From Alisma plantago-aquatica (Eukaryota > Streptophyta > Magnoliopsida > Alismatales > Alismataceae), in NCBI GenBank assembly GCA_963693085.1, contig OY856412.1:1129628744-1129692743 (forward strand): a stretch of 64,000 nucleotides of DNA. Reading direction: 5' to 3'. The position numbers were made by a program, and so were the translations under genes. Below, piece after piece: positions 36,649 to 47,039 of this stretch (position 1 is the first letter of the stretch; each line of letters opens with the position of its first letter). Below the pieces are notes generated by a model that was not told where the DNA came from, did not search any database, and saw only the letters and a program-made list of their open reading frames with translations.

Positions 36649-38061
36649 TTATCCGGTGCTTATTTTAGTTGAGGTGAAGTATCTCTTCAAGAGTTGACCA
36701 TTAGCTACAAATTTGTCTAACTTTTCACTCCATAAAGAGAAAGCACCATGTGGGGAGATGCTCTTGACAATGTAAGGTCTAGACCAGCGAGAATGAAATT
36801 TTGCTGGGAATAATTTCAATCTTGAGTTGAATAATAGAACTTGGTCTCCTACTTGTATGTCCTTCCTTTTCAGATGACCATCGTGCCAAAGTTTCATACG
36901 TTCTTTATAGATTCGTGCATTTTCATAAGCTGTCATCTGGAGTTCTTCCAGCTCTTGGAGTTGTAGAATCTTGGCTTCACCTGCTTTCTTCATATCAAAA
37001 TTCAGTTGTTTTATTGCCCACCATGCCTTGTGTTCCAGTTCTACTGGTAGGTGGCATGACTTTCCATAGATTATTCAAAAAGGTGTAGTCCCAAAGGGAG
37101 TTTTATAAGCAGTTCGGTAGGCCCACAAGGCGTCATTGATTTTTATTGACCAATCTTTTCAATTGTGGCCTACAGTCTTTTCTAAAATAGCCTTGAGTTG
37201 ACGGTTAGAAACCTATACCTATCCACTTGTTTGTGGATGGTAGGTTGAGGCTACCTTGTGAGTTACACCATATTTTCTCAACAGAGCTTCAAAGCTTCTT
37301 TCAAGGAAATGAAACCCTCCATCAGATATCACAGTACGTGGGGTTCGGAAACGGGGGAAAATGATATCTTTGAACAATTTGATGATAGGTTTGGAATCAC
37401 TAGTGACGGTTGGTATGGCTTCAATCCATTTCGAGACGTAGTCCACCGCCACTAGGATGTATGAAAATCCGTTAGAAGATGGGAATGGACCCATGTAGTC
37501 CACCCCCCAAACATCGAATATATCTACTTCTTGCCACAAATTCAGTGGCATCTCATCTCTCTTTGTTATATTGCCAAATCTTTGACATTTGTCACATGAT
37601 AAGACAAAGTCATAGGAATCTTTGGATATAGTTGGCTAGAAGAATCGACATTGCAAATCCTTCAAGGCAATCTTTTTAGAGCCCATATGTCCTCCAACTG
37701 GGTCTGAGTGACACTGCTCCAAAATAAGTTGAGCTTCTTCTTCGGTGATACATCGTCTGTATAGACCATCAACACATAGTTTGAAAAGGTACGGCTCATC
37801 CCAGTAGTAATGTTTCACATCATGCTTAAATTTCTTCAGTGCATTTCCGGTGCATTGAGGATGGATAACCCCAATAGCAAGATAGTTTACATAATCAGAA
37901 TACCATGGTGTGGCTTCTGAGACCTTCATTAGTTGATCATCTGGAAGGAAATCATTAATCGGAATCTTCTCGGTATCCAGAGTGTGGATGCGACTGAGGT
38001 GGTCTGCTACCACATTCTCAGTACCCTTTTCATCTCTTATTTCTAGATCAAATTCTTGCAA
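36649..38061 (-). pseudogene. Athila element C integrase, decayed
   Basis: Read leftwards from 38061. The RNase H tail is [20 protein letters not shown]. The zinc-binding region then shows [13 protein letters not shown] and a downstream CDKCQR. The core follows with [16 protein letters not shown] (catalytic Asp residues) and HPQTSG, after which a stop separates it from VEVSN. The C-terminal part reads CHLPVELEHKAWWAIK and YENARIYKERMKLWHDGHLK, then LLFNSRLKLFPAKFHSRW and ends near 36649. In-frame stops interrupt it at the tryptophan of the RFFW-type motif (near 37635), after HPQTSG (near 37215) and twice near 37090-37160. Nearly the full domain is present, but it cannot be translated as one protein. 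Confidence 0.9.
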
Positions 38062-40170
38062 TAGGAGAATCCATCAAATTAGCCTGGGTTTTGCATCTTT
38101 CTTTGTCAGAAGGTAATGGATACCAACATGATCCATGTAGACAATGACTTTTGAACCAATAAGGTAAGATCTAAATTTGTGAAAGGCATACACAACTACC
38201 AAAAATTCTTTCTCAGTAGTAGCATAATTCCTCGGAGCTTCATTGAGGGTCTTTGATGCATAATAGATCACATAATGTTTCTTTTCTATGCATTGGCCCA
38301 AGACAGCACCCACAACACAATCATTTGCATCACACATAATTTCAAAAGGATGGTCCCAATCAAGAGCTCTGATGATGGGTGTAGTAGTAAGGGCATGTTT
38401 CAGTTTTTTGAAACTTTCAACACATTCTTCGTCAAAATTAAATTCAACATCCTTTAGTAACAGGTTCGTCCTCAGCTTGGTTATCTTTGAGAAGTCTTTT
38501 ATAAATCATCTGTAGAAGCATTCATGACCAAGGAATGCTCGAACTTCCTTTATATTAATAGGTATAGAGAGCTTGGAAATCACTTTGATATTGGCCTTAT
38601 CTACTTCAATCCCTCTATTGCTGATCCTATGGCGGAGGACAATGCCTTCCCTTACCAGAAAGTGACACTTCTCCCAATTGAGCACAAGATGTACTTCTTC
38701 ACACCATTTGATAACAAGGGAGAGGTGTTTTAGGAATGAATCAAATGAGTTTCCGTACATAGAAAAATCATCCATAAAAACTTCCATAATTGTTTTAGTG
38801 AGACCTGCGAATATGGCAACCATGCAACGCTGGAAAGTTGTAGGTGCATTACAGAGGCCAAACGGCATTCTTCTAAATGTGTATGTTCTTAATGGGTAGG
38901 TGAAAGTAGTTTTCTCCTGGTCATCTGGGTGTATAGGTATTTGATAGAATCTAGAGTAACCATCGAGATAACAAAAATATTCTTGATGGGCTAGCCGCTC
39001 TAATACTTGATCAAGAAAAGGCATTGGAAAATGATCTTTTTGAGTTGCCTTGTTTAACTTCCTATAATCAATGCACATCCTCCACCCTGTGACTGTTTGG
39101 GTGGGGATGAGTTCATTGTTTTCATTTCGTATCACTATTGTTCCACCTTTCTTCAGGACTATATGCACTGGGCTCACCCATGGTGAGTCTGATATCAGAT
39201 AGATTATTTCAGCAGTGAACAGTTTAATGACCTTGCGACGGACTACTTCCTTCATATTTGGATTCAATTTCCATTGATGTACAATAGTTGGCTCGTGATC
39301 TTCCATCATAGGGATCTTGTGCATACACAGTGCTTGACTAACCCCAGTGAGGTCACTCATTTTGTAACTGATGGCTTTCTTTCTTTCCTTTAGTTCTTTC
39401 ATGAGTTTATCTTCTTGTTTGGTTGTTAGATCAAAATTTATAATAACTGGACAAACCTTGAGATCATCCAGAGACACGTACTTCAGTCCCTCTGGCAGGG
39501 GCTTCATTTTAGGGGCCTCTGATTTTTTACATGTTTCTTCAGTAGCTTCCACAATGTTGAGTTCTTCGATCTTGGCTTCTAGATCATCTTTGGTAGTGTC
39601 AAGGTTAAGAACATATTCTTTAACTTGTTCATTGATGGTTTCATCAATTGATGGATCCGTTAGAGCAACTTCTAATGGATCGTCTGATTCATGATTCTTT
39701 TGAGTCAGAAGTGACATATGCTCTATGCAATCGATAAGATAAACTTCCTCTTGCATGCTTGGTATTCGCATACTTTGAAAAACTTTGAATTCGAGAGTTT
39801 CTTTACCAAGTTTGAGCAGCAATGTTCCTACTTCAACATCAATTAGAACTCTTATAGTGGCGAGGAACAGATGTCCAAAGATGAGAGGATATCTGTCGTC
39901 TTCTTTTATGTCCATGATGACAAAGTCACACGGAAAATAGGTATCTTTTCTTACCTTGACAGGTACATCCTCAATAATTCCTAACGGGTGTTTTATCGAA
40001 TTGTCTTTGAGTTGTATGGTCATGCCAGTTGGGATAAGTTTAGCAAACCCTAGCCTTTTGCAAAGGTTGAGTGGCATGATGGAGATGCTAGCACCAAGAT
40101 CTACCAGTCCTTTCTTGCATAAAGAATCACCGATATGACAAGAAATCCTAAAAGATCCTGGATCTTTCTA
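38062..40170 (-). pseudogene. Athila element C protease, RT and RNase H, nearly open
   Basis: The longest open frame in the window (38506-40077, 523 codons) lies here. Upstream of its first Met the frame carries LVDLGASISIMPLNL, the Athila-type protease DLGA motif. A long linker follows, then RT with MCIDYRKLNKATQKDHFPMP, QIPIHPDDQEKTTF and MPFGLCNAPTTFQRCM. The catalytic MDD sits in VFMDDFSMYGNS (38764-38778). A TGA where FYRRF is expected (near 38505) ends the frame. It continues through FIKDFSKI and RNase H ([34 protein letters not shown]) to a TGA near 38070 where PRLIRW is expected. Apart from these two codons the catalytic residues look intact, so C decayed slowly or inserted fairly late. 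Confidence 0.92.
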
Positions 40171-40281
40171 CTTCTTGGGCATCTTACTCTGGATGATATC
40201 TAAAGTGGTTTTAGCTAACTTAACTATCTCATATTATTCAATTATATATTTCCTGGTAAGGAGTGACTTTAGGTACTTTGT

Positions 40282-41073
40282 CTAGGCTGGTATCTCAACC
40301 AGCGCATCCAAAAAGGGTATATCAACATGAAGTTTATTCATGGCTTCCTTGAATTTGTTGAAACGGGTATCAAGCTTTGTCTGCCTTAGACGAGCTGGAA
40401 AAGGTATACGAGGTTTGTACACAGGGATATCGGGTTCTGGTGATGCTTCTTCCTCTTCTTGAGCGTCCTCCTCAGAATTTTCTCTGTCCGACTTACCATT
40501 AGTTACTAGTTTTTTTGGTTGAGATTCAGGAGTTTTGGAGTCTTGTAAAATCACAGATTCATCCTTATCTATAACAACTATAGGTGGCTTGACAGGAGGA
40601 TCAAAATAGTCTTTTCCTGACCTGGTGGTAACTGCCTTCAGTTGTTCTGGGTGTTTAGGATTGTTGTTTGGTTGGCCAGAATAGACTCCAGCAGGTGGCT
40701 TTATGCTAGCTGCGAGTTGAGATAGTTGAGATTCAATAGCCTTCTGATGGGCTTGCTGGTTAGCTATCATAGTTTGCTGAGTTTGCAACATCCTTTCAAT
40801 GGTTGACAACTTGTCATCAAGTAAGATGGGACCAGCTTGTTGTCCTTGAGGTTGATTAAGATTCTGGTATTGAGAATTGTTTTGATAATTATTGAAGTTC
40901 CTATTCTAAAAGCTTCCCTTGAAATTTCGTTGATTTCCAAAATTCTATTGTTGATTATACTGGAATCCTAGTGGGCCTCGTGGTTGATTGTTCAAACCAA
41001 ATTGATGCAAGTTTACTTCTCTATAGGGGTTTCCATATTGAAACCATGGATGGCTCCTATACTGATTTGGATT
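40282..41073 (-). pseudogene. Athila element C gag, C-terminal part, truncated by element D
   Basis: The open part (40282-40809) reads IERMLQTQQTMIANQQAHQK, LKAVTTRSGKDY, an acidic run EEDAQEEEEASPEPD and YKPRIPFPARLRQTKLD, then FNKFKEAMNKLHVDIPFLDAL. This is the Athila gag tail just before protease. Further upstream (40810-41073) the frame is an Asn/Gln/Tyr-rich stretch with stops. It is cut off by the insertion of D at 41079. A TAG right after VEIPA separates gag from the protease linker. Confidence 0.85.
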
Positions 41074-41078
41074 GTAAT
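41074..41078. repeat. Presumed target-site duplication of element D (GTAAT), left copy
   Basis: These five bases precede the TG of D's 5' LTR. The matching copy cannot be seen, because D's 3' LTR is truncated at 50842. Confidence 0.5.
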
Positions 41079-41148
41079 TGTAAGGACCCAAACCTTCGTT
41101 TTGGGCTTATCCGATTTGCTTTGTCTAAACCTTGTGTTTAGTTGCTTG

Positions 41149-41172
41149 CTAATCACCTCTAGTGGTGATTAG
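41149..41172. repeat. 9-bp inverted repeat near the start of D's 5' LTR
   Basis: CTAATCACC and GGTGATTAG are separated by six bases. The same structure is intact in the 3' LTR at 50099-50122, although surrounding bases have changed. Confidence 0.7.
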
Positions 41173-42084
41173 GGTTTGCTTGAGCTTTGTTGAGAGTTGG
41201 AGGTGCTACTTGCAAATAACCTAAGTTTAGGGTTGATGATAAAATATGTCACCTTGAGATATGATTTTCTCTCTCCTTGCTTCCTCTAGAGTTGAGAGGA
41301 AGGGTTGGGCTCATTGCTTGAGTTGCCTTGGGCTTTGTTGAGCTTTATTAGGCTTTATTTTGCCTTGTTTGGGCCTTGTTTTGCCTTATTAGACCATGTA
41401 TCTGGCAAGAGAGCTTTGTGTCGGCCATAGGTGTGTCTCCCATGGGGTTGTGTCAGATACGAAAGTGAGGTGTGTCGGCCATGGACCATCTTTGACCTTT
41501 GGTTTCATTAGTGTCACCACTCTAGTGAACACATGGTGCATGGTGCTTGCATGTGGCAATAGCCTTGGACATGTGGTTGTGGAGAGATGAGAAGGTGGCA
41601 TTGCCCATGGACAAGTGTCCCTAGGTTGGCAACACATTGCCTTATTTTCTCCTCCACCCTCTTCTATATATGTATCTCCTTTCTCTTGCTAAGGATTCCT
41701 TTAGTTCCTTAGTTTCCCCTCTTCCTTGGTGAACGACACCTCTCCCTTTGCAACCTTGGTGCAAGATACACTTGGAGGAGCTAAGCTTGGTGGTCGATGC
41801 TTCTCCTTGGAGTCTCCTTCTTCCTCTTGTGGTGGTTCTTGATCTTAAAGCTTGGAGCTTTGGAGCTTGAGGAGCTTGCTTAAGGTGGGTTACATAACTT
41901 CTAACCTTATCTATACTACCTTCTTTTATGTTGCATGCTCATATATGATCATGATCGGCCATGCATGTTGTTAGATATGTTTCTTTCTCTAGCATGTACC
42001 TTTAATCATGTTGTTGATGATGTTGTTGGTTCTTGTGTACATTTGGACCTTGTTGGCCGAACCTATGGAGTGGGGTTTTCTTTG

Positions 42085-42335
42085 GGGCAATACCCCTTTC
42101 TCTCCTTTGGTCTTGAGAAGTGAGTTCGGCTCTAGTGATATAGGCAACACCCCTCTCACTTTGTTGTTGAGAGGTGAGTATATACTCTAGTTGCTTGAGC
42201 AACACGCTTCTCTCACCATGGATTTGAGAGGTGATCCATGGTTGAAGGTTGGCCTATATGGAGATGATCCATCATGTGCCTGATTAGTGATGGAGGTTGT
42301 GCAAAACCCCTCTCTCTTGGTTGTTGAGAGGTGAG
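42085..42335 (+). repeat. Four hairpin-like repeats in D's 5' LTR
   Basis: Imperfect copies of GGCAACACCCCTCTCACTTT plus TTGAGAGGTGAG begin near 42085, 42143, 42199 and 42299. In each, the CTCTC arm can pair with the GAGAG arm. Confidence 0.65.
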
Positions 42336-43632
42336 TCAATCCTCTTGATCTTTTAGGGTTTTGATAATGGTGATCTTGAGGTTGATGACGACCTTGTTGG
42401 GATGAGCTTGGTGCCTTGCAAGATACACCTTGTAGTAGTGTTTCCCAACACTCCTTGTCTTTTGATCTTGGCCGACATGATGAGTTGACGATATGGCTCT
42501 CTTGATCTTGTGGTGACCTTGGGCGATATGCCTTAACCCATGCAGACCTTGCCATAGTTGGTGGTTGTGGGTGTGATGCCTTTGACCGATAATAGCATGA
42601 TGAGTGGACCTTGTGATGGGCAAGTAGTATGTAATAGCACGACACCCCCCAAGGGTGTGTTGCCCGATATAGTGCCTTAGTGGCCACCTTGCCCATGTAT
42701 GATAGGGTGCCTTGGATGACAGGACGTCTTGGTCATTATGTGGTGTGTTGTTTGGGTGTTAGGGTTGGTCTTGGGCACCATGCTCCTAGTCGATATGACC
42801 CTTAGTTGATGAAGTGATGTGGGCTTCCCATCATGCAACCCTAACCTTAGATGGGCGATAGGGTTCTTGGTCGTTGGGTAGTTGTGATGCCTGACACATC
42901 CCTTAACACCTGGTTGCATGACATAGTTCTTGAACTAGTTTGCATGATACCCTGGGTGCTGGTCTGCTCGTCACCCTCTATGCTTAAGTGCATGACATGA
43001 TGATGGCCGAAATGGAAGCATAACACCTTAGGGTTGGATGCCCTAGTCGATAGAGCCTTATTGAGAGTAGTTATCTTGCCTAATACTACCGATAGTGAGG
43101 GTTTCCCTACCCGTCACATTTCTAGTGAGGGTAGCAGGCACTTTTGGTGAAGGTTATGACCAAATCGGAAAACCTAGCTAAGAATCCTTTATCATGTAAT
43201 CACATCGTTGTTGATAATGAAATATGAATAATGTTTTGTAAACCAGTGGTATATTTGATGCTTAAATATGATACCAATTAAGATAATAAGATGCTTTCCC
43301 ATGACTTGATAGAAGGGATATAATTGATACAATATGATACACATATTTATAATCATGACATGTGCATCTACAAATCCTAATAACATGATAATCAGTAAGA
43401 GATATGTCTGGTGATTTTAAGTTATCTTTCTTGATGTGCATACTAACCATGTAGGTGTATCAAATGGATTCATAGCCAGGTAAGAGCTATGAGGTATATG
43501 TGTTTGAATAACACTGCATCATGATGATAACTCTTGTTGATGAGATAACATGCATCACCAGTATAAGAAGATAGCTCTAAGGACCTGATAAAGGGTTGAG
43601 TGCCTAGTTGAGGTGTTAACCTCTGATGACGA

Positions 43633-43790
43633 GATAAGGGATTGCTATCCCAAGATGTTGATGCCTTGAGAGGTAGTGGCTTTCTATGATAAGGGATTGC
43701 TATCCCAGGATGTTGATGCAGGATGTTGATGTCCTGAGAGGCAGTGGCTTTCTGTGATAAGGGATTGAGATCCCATGATAGTGACAGTGA
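43633..43790 (+). repeat. Three-copy repeat with GGGAT..ATCCC palindrome in D's 5' LTR
   Basis: GATAAGGGATTG begins at 43633, 43688 and 43756. The second copy contains an extra 13-bp duplication (GGATGTTGATG-like). The first two copies contain the inverted pair GGGAT/ATCCC. Confidence 0.65.
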
Positions 43791-45222
43791 TCATGTAACT
43801 CGATGTTGTATAACTTGGTTGCCTCAACAACTCACTTAAAATATACTAATCAATCACAGTGGAACATATCATGTAGTTTTCCCTGGCCATAGATCCATCA
43901 TCGTCAGAATTTGGTAATGGTGAAACAGGTTTATCCTGTGGGATTTCCTGGAGTGCATATTGTTGAATATGCAGGGTTTTCTCCTAGCTGAAAATAGGAG
44001 GATTAGAGTACAGCTACAGTTGTAGACTCTGTATGGTAAAGAGCATGGTGAATAGGCCCATGATTCAATGAGATAGAGCATGAATGCGTTCATGGCTCAA
44101 GAGCACGGTGGTCTGGCCCGTGGCTCAAAAGTATACTAGCACATGTGTCAAGGTGAGCTAGAGATATGGGTAGCTTGTAGAGCTAACCCTGAGGGTAAGG
44201 CCACATAAGCATGAGATTGTGGTCCTTCTTTGGTTTTCATGCACTGACCACGAGGAGGTGAGGTCTTGGAGTCCGGCTCTCCCAATGACATTGTATGGCA
44301 CCAATTTTGGGCTTCGCAGCCAAAGGTTGGATTTGAGCAGGGACAACTCACTTCCTTAGGGCATAATAAATCGTAATCCAGCTGTATAGTATATATGTTG
44401 CTTAAGGCAAAACACAGAACATTGATTTAGGCCTTGCTTATATAGCTGATCTAGTTATACCTTGCAGTTATTTGTACAGTCTTGATATTTTGTGATAAGT
44501 TCTTATAAAGCTTATCTTGTCAATCATGTTCCATAAAGAAATACTTGGTTATATGACTCTTGTATATCTTGGTAAGATTGATGGTAATAATAGTCTTGCT
44601 CAGTATGTTGCTCTTATTATATGTCTTAACCAGCTATCTACTTTATCTTCTTTAACCTTCTGAGGTTTTATAGTTTCGGCGGGGAGTTATGTTTCTCACT
44701 AGAACTGTGTGTCTCACCCCACTAGTTTACAACCTTTTTAGGTGGTCGCACTAGATGTGGTGGTCGTCGCGAGGTTGTGGCCGAGCAGTAAGAAGAGGAG
44801 CAGTAGAAGGCAAGAGATGGACATGTTGTTGTTTTGGTGGTTTTGCAGTAGAGTCCTAGAGTCATCCATGTACTCTCAGGTCCTCAGAGGTGTTTTGACA
44901 TGATTTTACGATGTATAGTTGTTGTACCTTTTGTATATCCTACTGCTGGCCTGATGTGGTCGTTATGTATGTATAAACAGGTGATGAACTCTGGTGCTGA
45001 CAAGTACAGCTGGTTCTGATAAGCTATGGACATATATCAAAGCTTGTAATATTTATATAACATGTTTCTCTACAGGAACCGGATGCAAAAGTTCTCTTAT
45101 GCATGTTTTCCTCAATCGGTTTTAATTAACCTGTGTTTTCGGTAATATGTGGTTTATGGTGTTTATGCACATTTTCATGTGTCACCTTGTTGTCTGTGTG
45201 ATGGCAGATGTCACAGTTAGTT

Positions 45223-45234
45223 TGGTATCAGAGC
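45223..45234 (+). other. Primer-binding site of element D (tRNA-iMet)
   Basis: TGGTATCAGAGC followed by TCTAGG, eight bases after the LTR end. The same extended sequence occurs in element E. Confidence 0.9.
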
Positions 45235-45344
45235 TCTAGGCTCACTGAGTCTATAGGGATCTAGGACTAGGTTGTGTCTATTCTTGTGAGTTTTCTAGAT
45301 TTTCTTACAATAATCTTCTGCCCTCAGCAGAAGAAAAAGCAAAG

Positions 45345-46403
45345 ATGTATGGAAACCATGAAGAACATGCTGCCGAGAGTAGCGATGTTGCATCAGTTGA
45401 TGGAGCAGGAGTGTGGGCACATGAAGATCGGGTGCCTGAGGTCCCCCAACATGACCCAACCATCCTCTAAAACCATACCTATCAGCATCTTATGGGGAAG
45501 TTGATGGCTACGATGAATCACATGGTAGAAAGAGTGCCAGTGCCTCAGCCAAGAGCACAGGCTCCCCATGGTGAATCATAAGGCATTGGGAAGACTTTTG
45601 AGCGGCTTCGCCGAGTCGGAGCTTCAGATTACACTGGAACGGCTGATCTAGCAGATGCAGATCTGTGGCTGACAGGTCTTGAGAAGGCCTTCCGGATCCT
45701 CGACATCCTCCAAGCAGACAAAGTAAAGCACATTGTCTACCTTCTGAAGGGTAGTGTTGTCCACTAGTGGGCTATCGAGGAGGAGAAGTAACCCAATGAG
45801 GTGATCGGTTGGGAGGTTTTCTTGCGAGAGTTCGTCAGCAAATACTTGGATGAGAAGATCAACCAGTTTGAGCATCTGTGCCAAGGACCGATGAGCATCA
45901 CCGAGTATGAAGCTAAGTTCATGGACCTACTGAGGTTCTGTCCTCACATGACGGTGACATATGAATAATGGATCAAATAGTTTGAGAAGGGTTTGAGTGT
46001 TGAGCTATCAACACCTGCTGCTGCCTTAGAGAATTGGGAGCGGTTTGCCACTTTTGTGGAGTCTATCTAAAGGATTGAATGGTCAGTCAAGGAAAAGAGT
46101 GAGACCATGTCCAAGAAAAGGCATGCTCAGTACTAGAGACAGAGGTTTGACAGCTTCAAGAAGCTAAGGTTTTCATCTCCTTCTGTGATGAGAGGTTCCA
46201 GTACACTGACACAATGGTCCCCGAGTAAGGGAAGAGGTTATGTTTCTTCACCGTCAAAGGCACATAGTATAGCTTCATTGGTAGTGACAGGGCCATCTAG
46301 TCCGCAGATAGAAGGCAGGTCATGTTACCACTGTGGACAGACTGGGAACTTGAGGTCAAATTGCCCAAAGAGAGATGTTGAAGTAATACAACAACCAAGG
46401 TAG
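45345..46403 (+). pseudogene. Element D gag, with in-frame stops
   Basis: The start is taken at ATG 45345 (MYGNHEEHAAES), because it aligns with the start MSGEHEEHVAES of element E. The gag core follows with KTFERLRRVGASDYTGTAD, ADLWLTGLEKAFRIL, VKHIVYLLKGS and FLREFVSKYLDEKINQFE, then ITEYEAKFMDLLRFCP. The frame is interrupted by about ten stops; several are where Trp or Gln is expected (for example the Trp of HWWAIEE). The zinc knuckle at 46323-46364 reads CYHCGQTGNLRSNC, with Asn in place of the usual His. Capsid and nucleocapsid functions are inferred from the family. Confidence 0.88.
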
Positions 46404-46553
46404 AATCAGCAAGGGTCAGATAGACAGTAGCTTAGTGGTAGGAGAGGGTGAGGATGTGGTCAAGCATCGCAAGTGGGATTGTCTGCTCAAGGAAGCAGAG
46501 GACGTGGACAACAAGCAATGACCCGATTCTATTCTATGAGATAGTCGGAGGCG

Positions 46554-47009
46554 ATGGTCAACCCGCAAGTGGTAGCAGGTCATATGGAGTTATTTCATTC
46601 TGATTTGTCTTCTTCTTGCTTTATATCGGTTCTGGTTGACCTGGGTGCTACGCACTCTTTTATCGCACGAACTATGCTTGAAAATTGTCTTTTACCTATT
46701 AGATGTAAGAAAGATAGCATGTTGTTAGAAACCCCTCTTGATGGTTCCTCGATGCTTTGAGAAGAGTGTCCATCTTGTGTCTTATCTTTTTCGGGACACA
46801 GTATACAAGTGGATATTATACCACTTGAGATGCATGGATTTGATGTAATCCTTGGGATGGATACCTTAGAGAAGTATAAGGTTGTGTTGGAATGTGGTTC
46901 CAAGCAAGCAGTGTTTGATGACGATGGTGAAAGATGGATCTTCCAAGGAGATAGGAAGATTCTTGTGACTTGTTTAGTATCAGTGATGGTGGTAGAGAAG
47001 TTGTTGTGA
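46554..47009 (+). pseudogene. Element D protease
   Basis: Two open pieces separated by a TGA at about 46758. The first contains VLVDLGATHSFIA (catalytic Asp codon 46638-46640). Tekay proteases usually have DSGATHSFI, so the serine position is Leu here. The second has PLEMHGFDVILGMDTLEKY and DDGERWIF, the conserved end of the domain. The fold is complete in outline, but the frame is broken. Confidence 0.85.
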
Positions 47010-47039
47010 CAGGGTTGTAAGGTGTTTTTAACTCACGTT

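Larger units (their letters stand above)
32278..41078 (-). mobile_element. Ty3/Gypsy Athila-type element C, 5' part outside the window
   Basis: Read leftwards from 41078: gag C-terminal part, protease, RT, RNase H, integrase, then a long non-coding tail and a probable LTR. Conserved phrases ([67 protein letters not shown]) are those of plant Athila elements from memory. The gag is cut at 41078 by element D, whose duplication GTAAT lies at 41074-41078. The rest of gag and the 5' LTR are not in the window. The left end at 32278 is a guess based on the TG at the start of TGCAATAATACCACCCG. Confidence 0.8.
41079..45215 (+). repeat. 5' LTR of element D
   Basis: It starts TGTAAGGACC and ends GATGTCACA just before the primer site. 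The first ~0.8 kb matches 50029-50842. It contains a 9-bp inverted repeat at 41149-41172, four hairpin-like repeats at 42085-42335 and a repeat group at 43633-43790. Its last ~0.5 kb resembles the U5 of element E (GGCGG-GAGTTAT, TACTCTCAGGTCCT). Open frames such as the 169-codon one at 42187-42696 are not genes. Confidence 0.88.

Noticed and set aside
42187..42696. 169-codon minus-strand open frame
   Set aside because: It lies within the 5' LTR of element D, antisense to it, with no recognisable domain.
45223..45234. tRNA-Met gene fragment
   Set aside because: TGGTATCAGAGC sites lie directly inside LTR ends and are primer-binding sites. No cloverleaf surrounds them.
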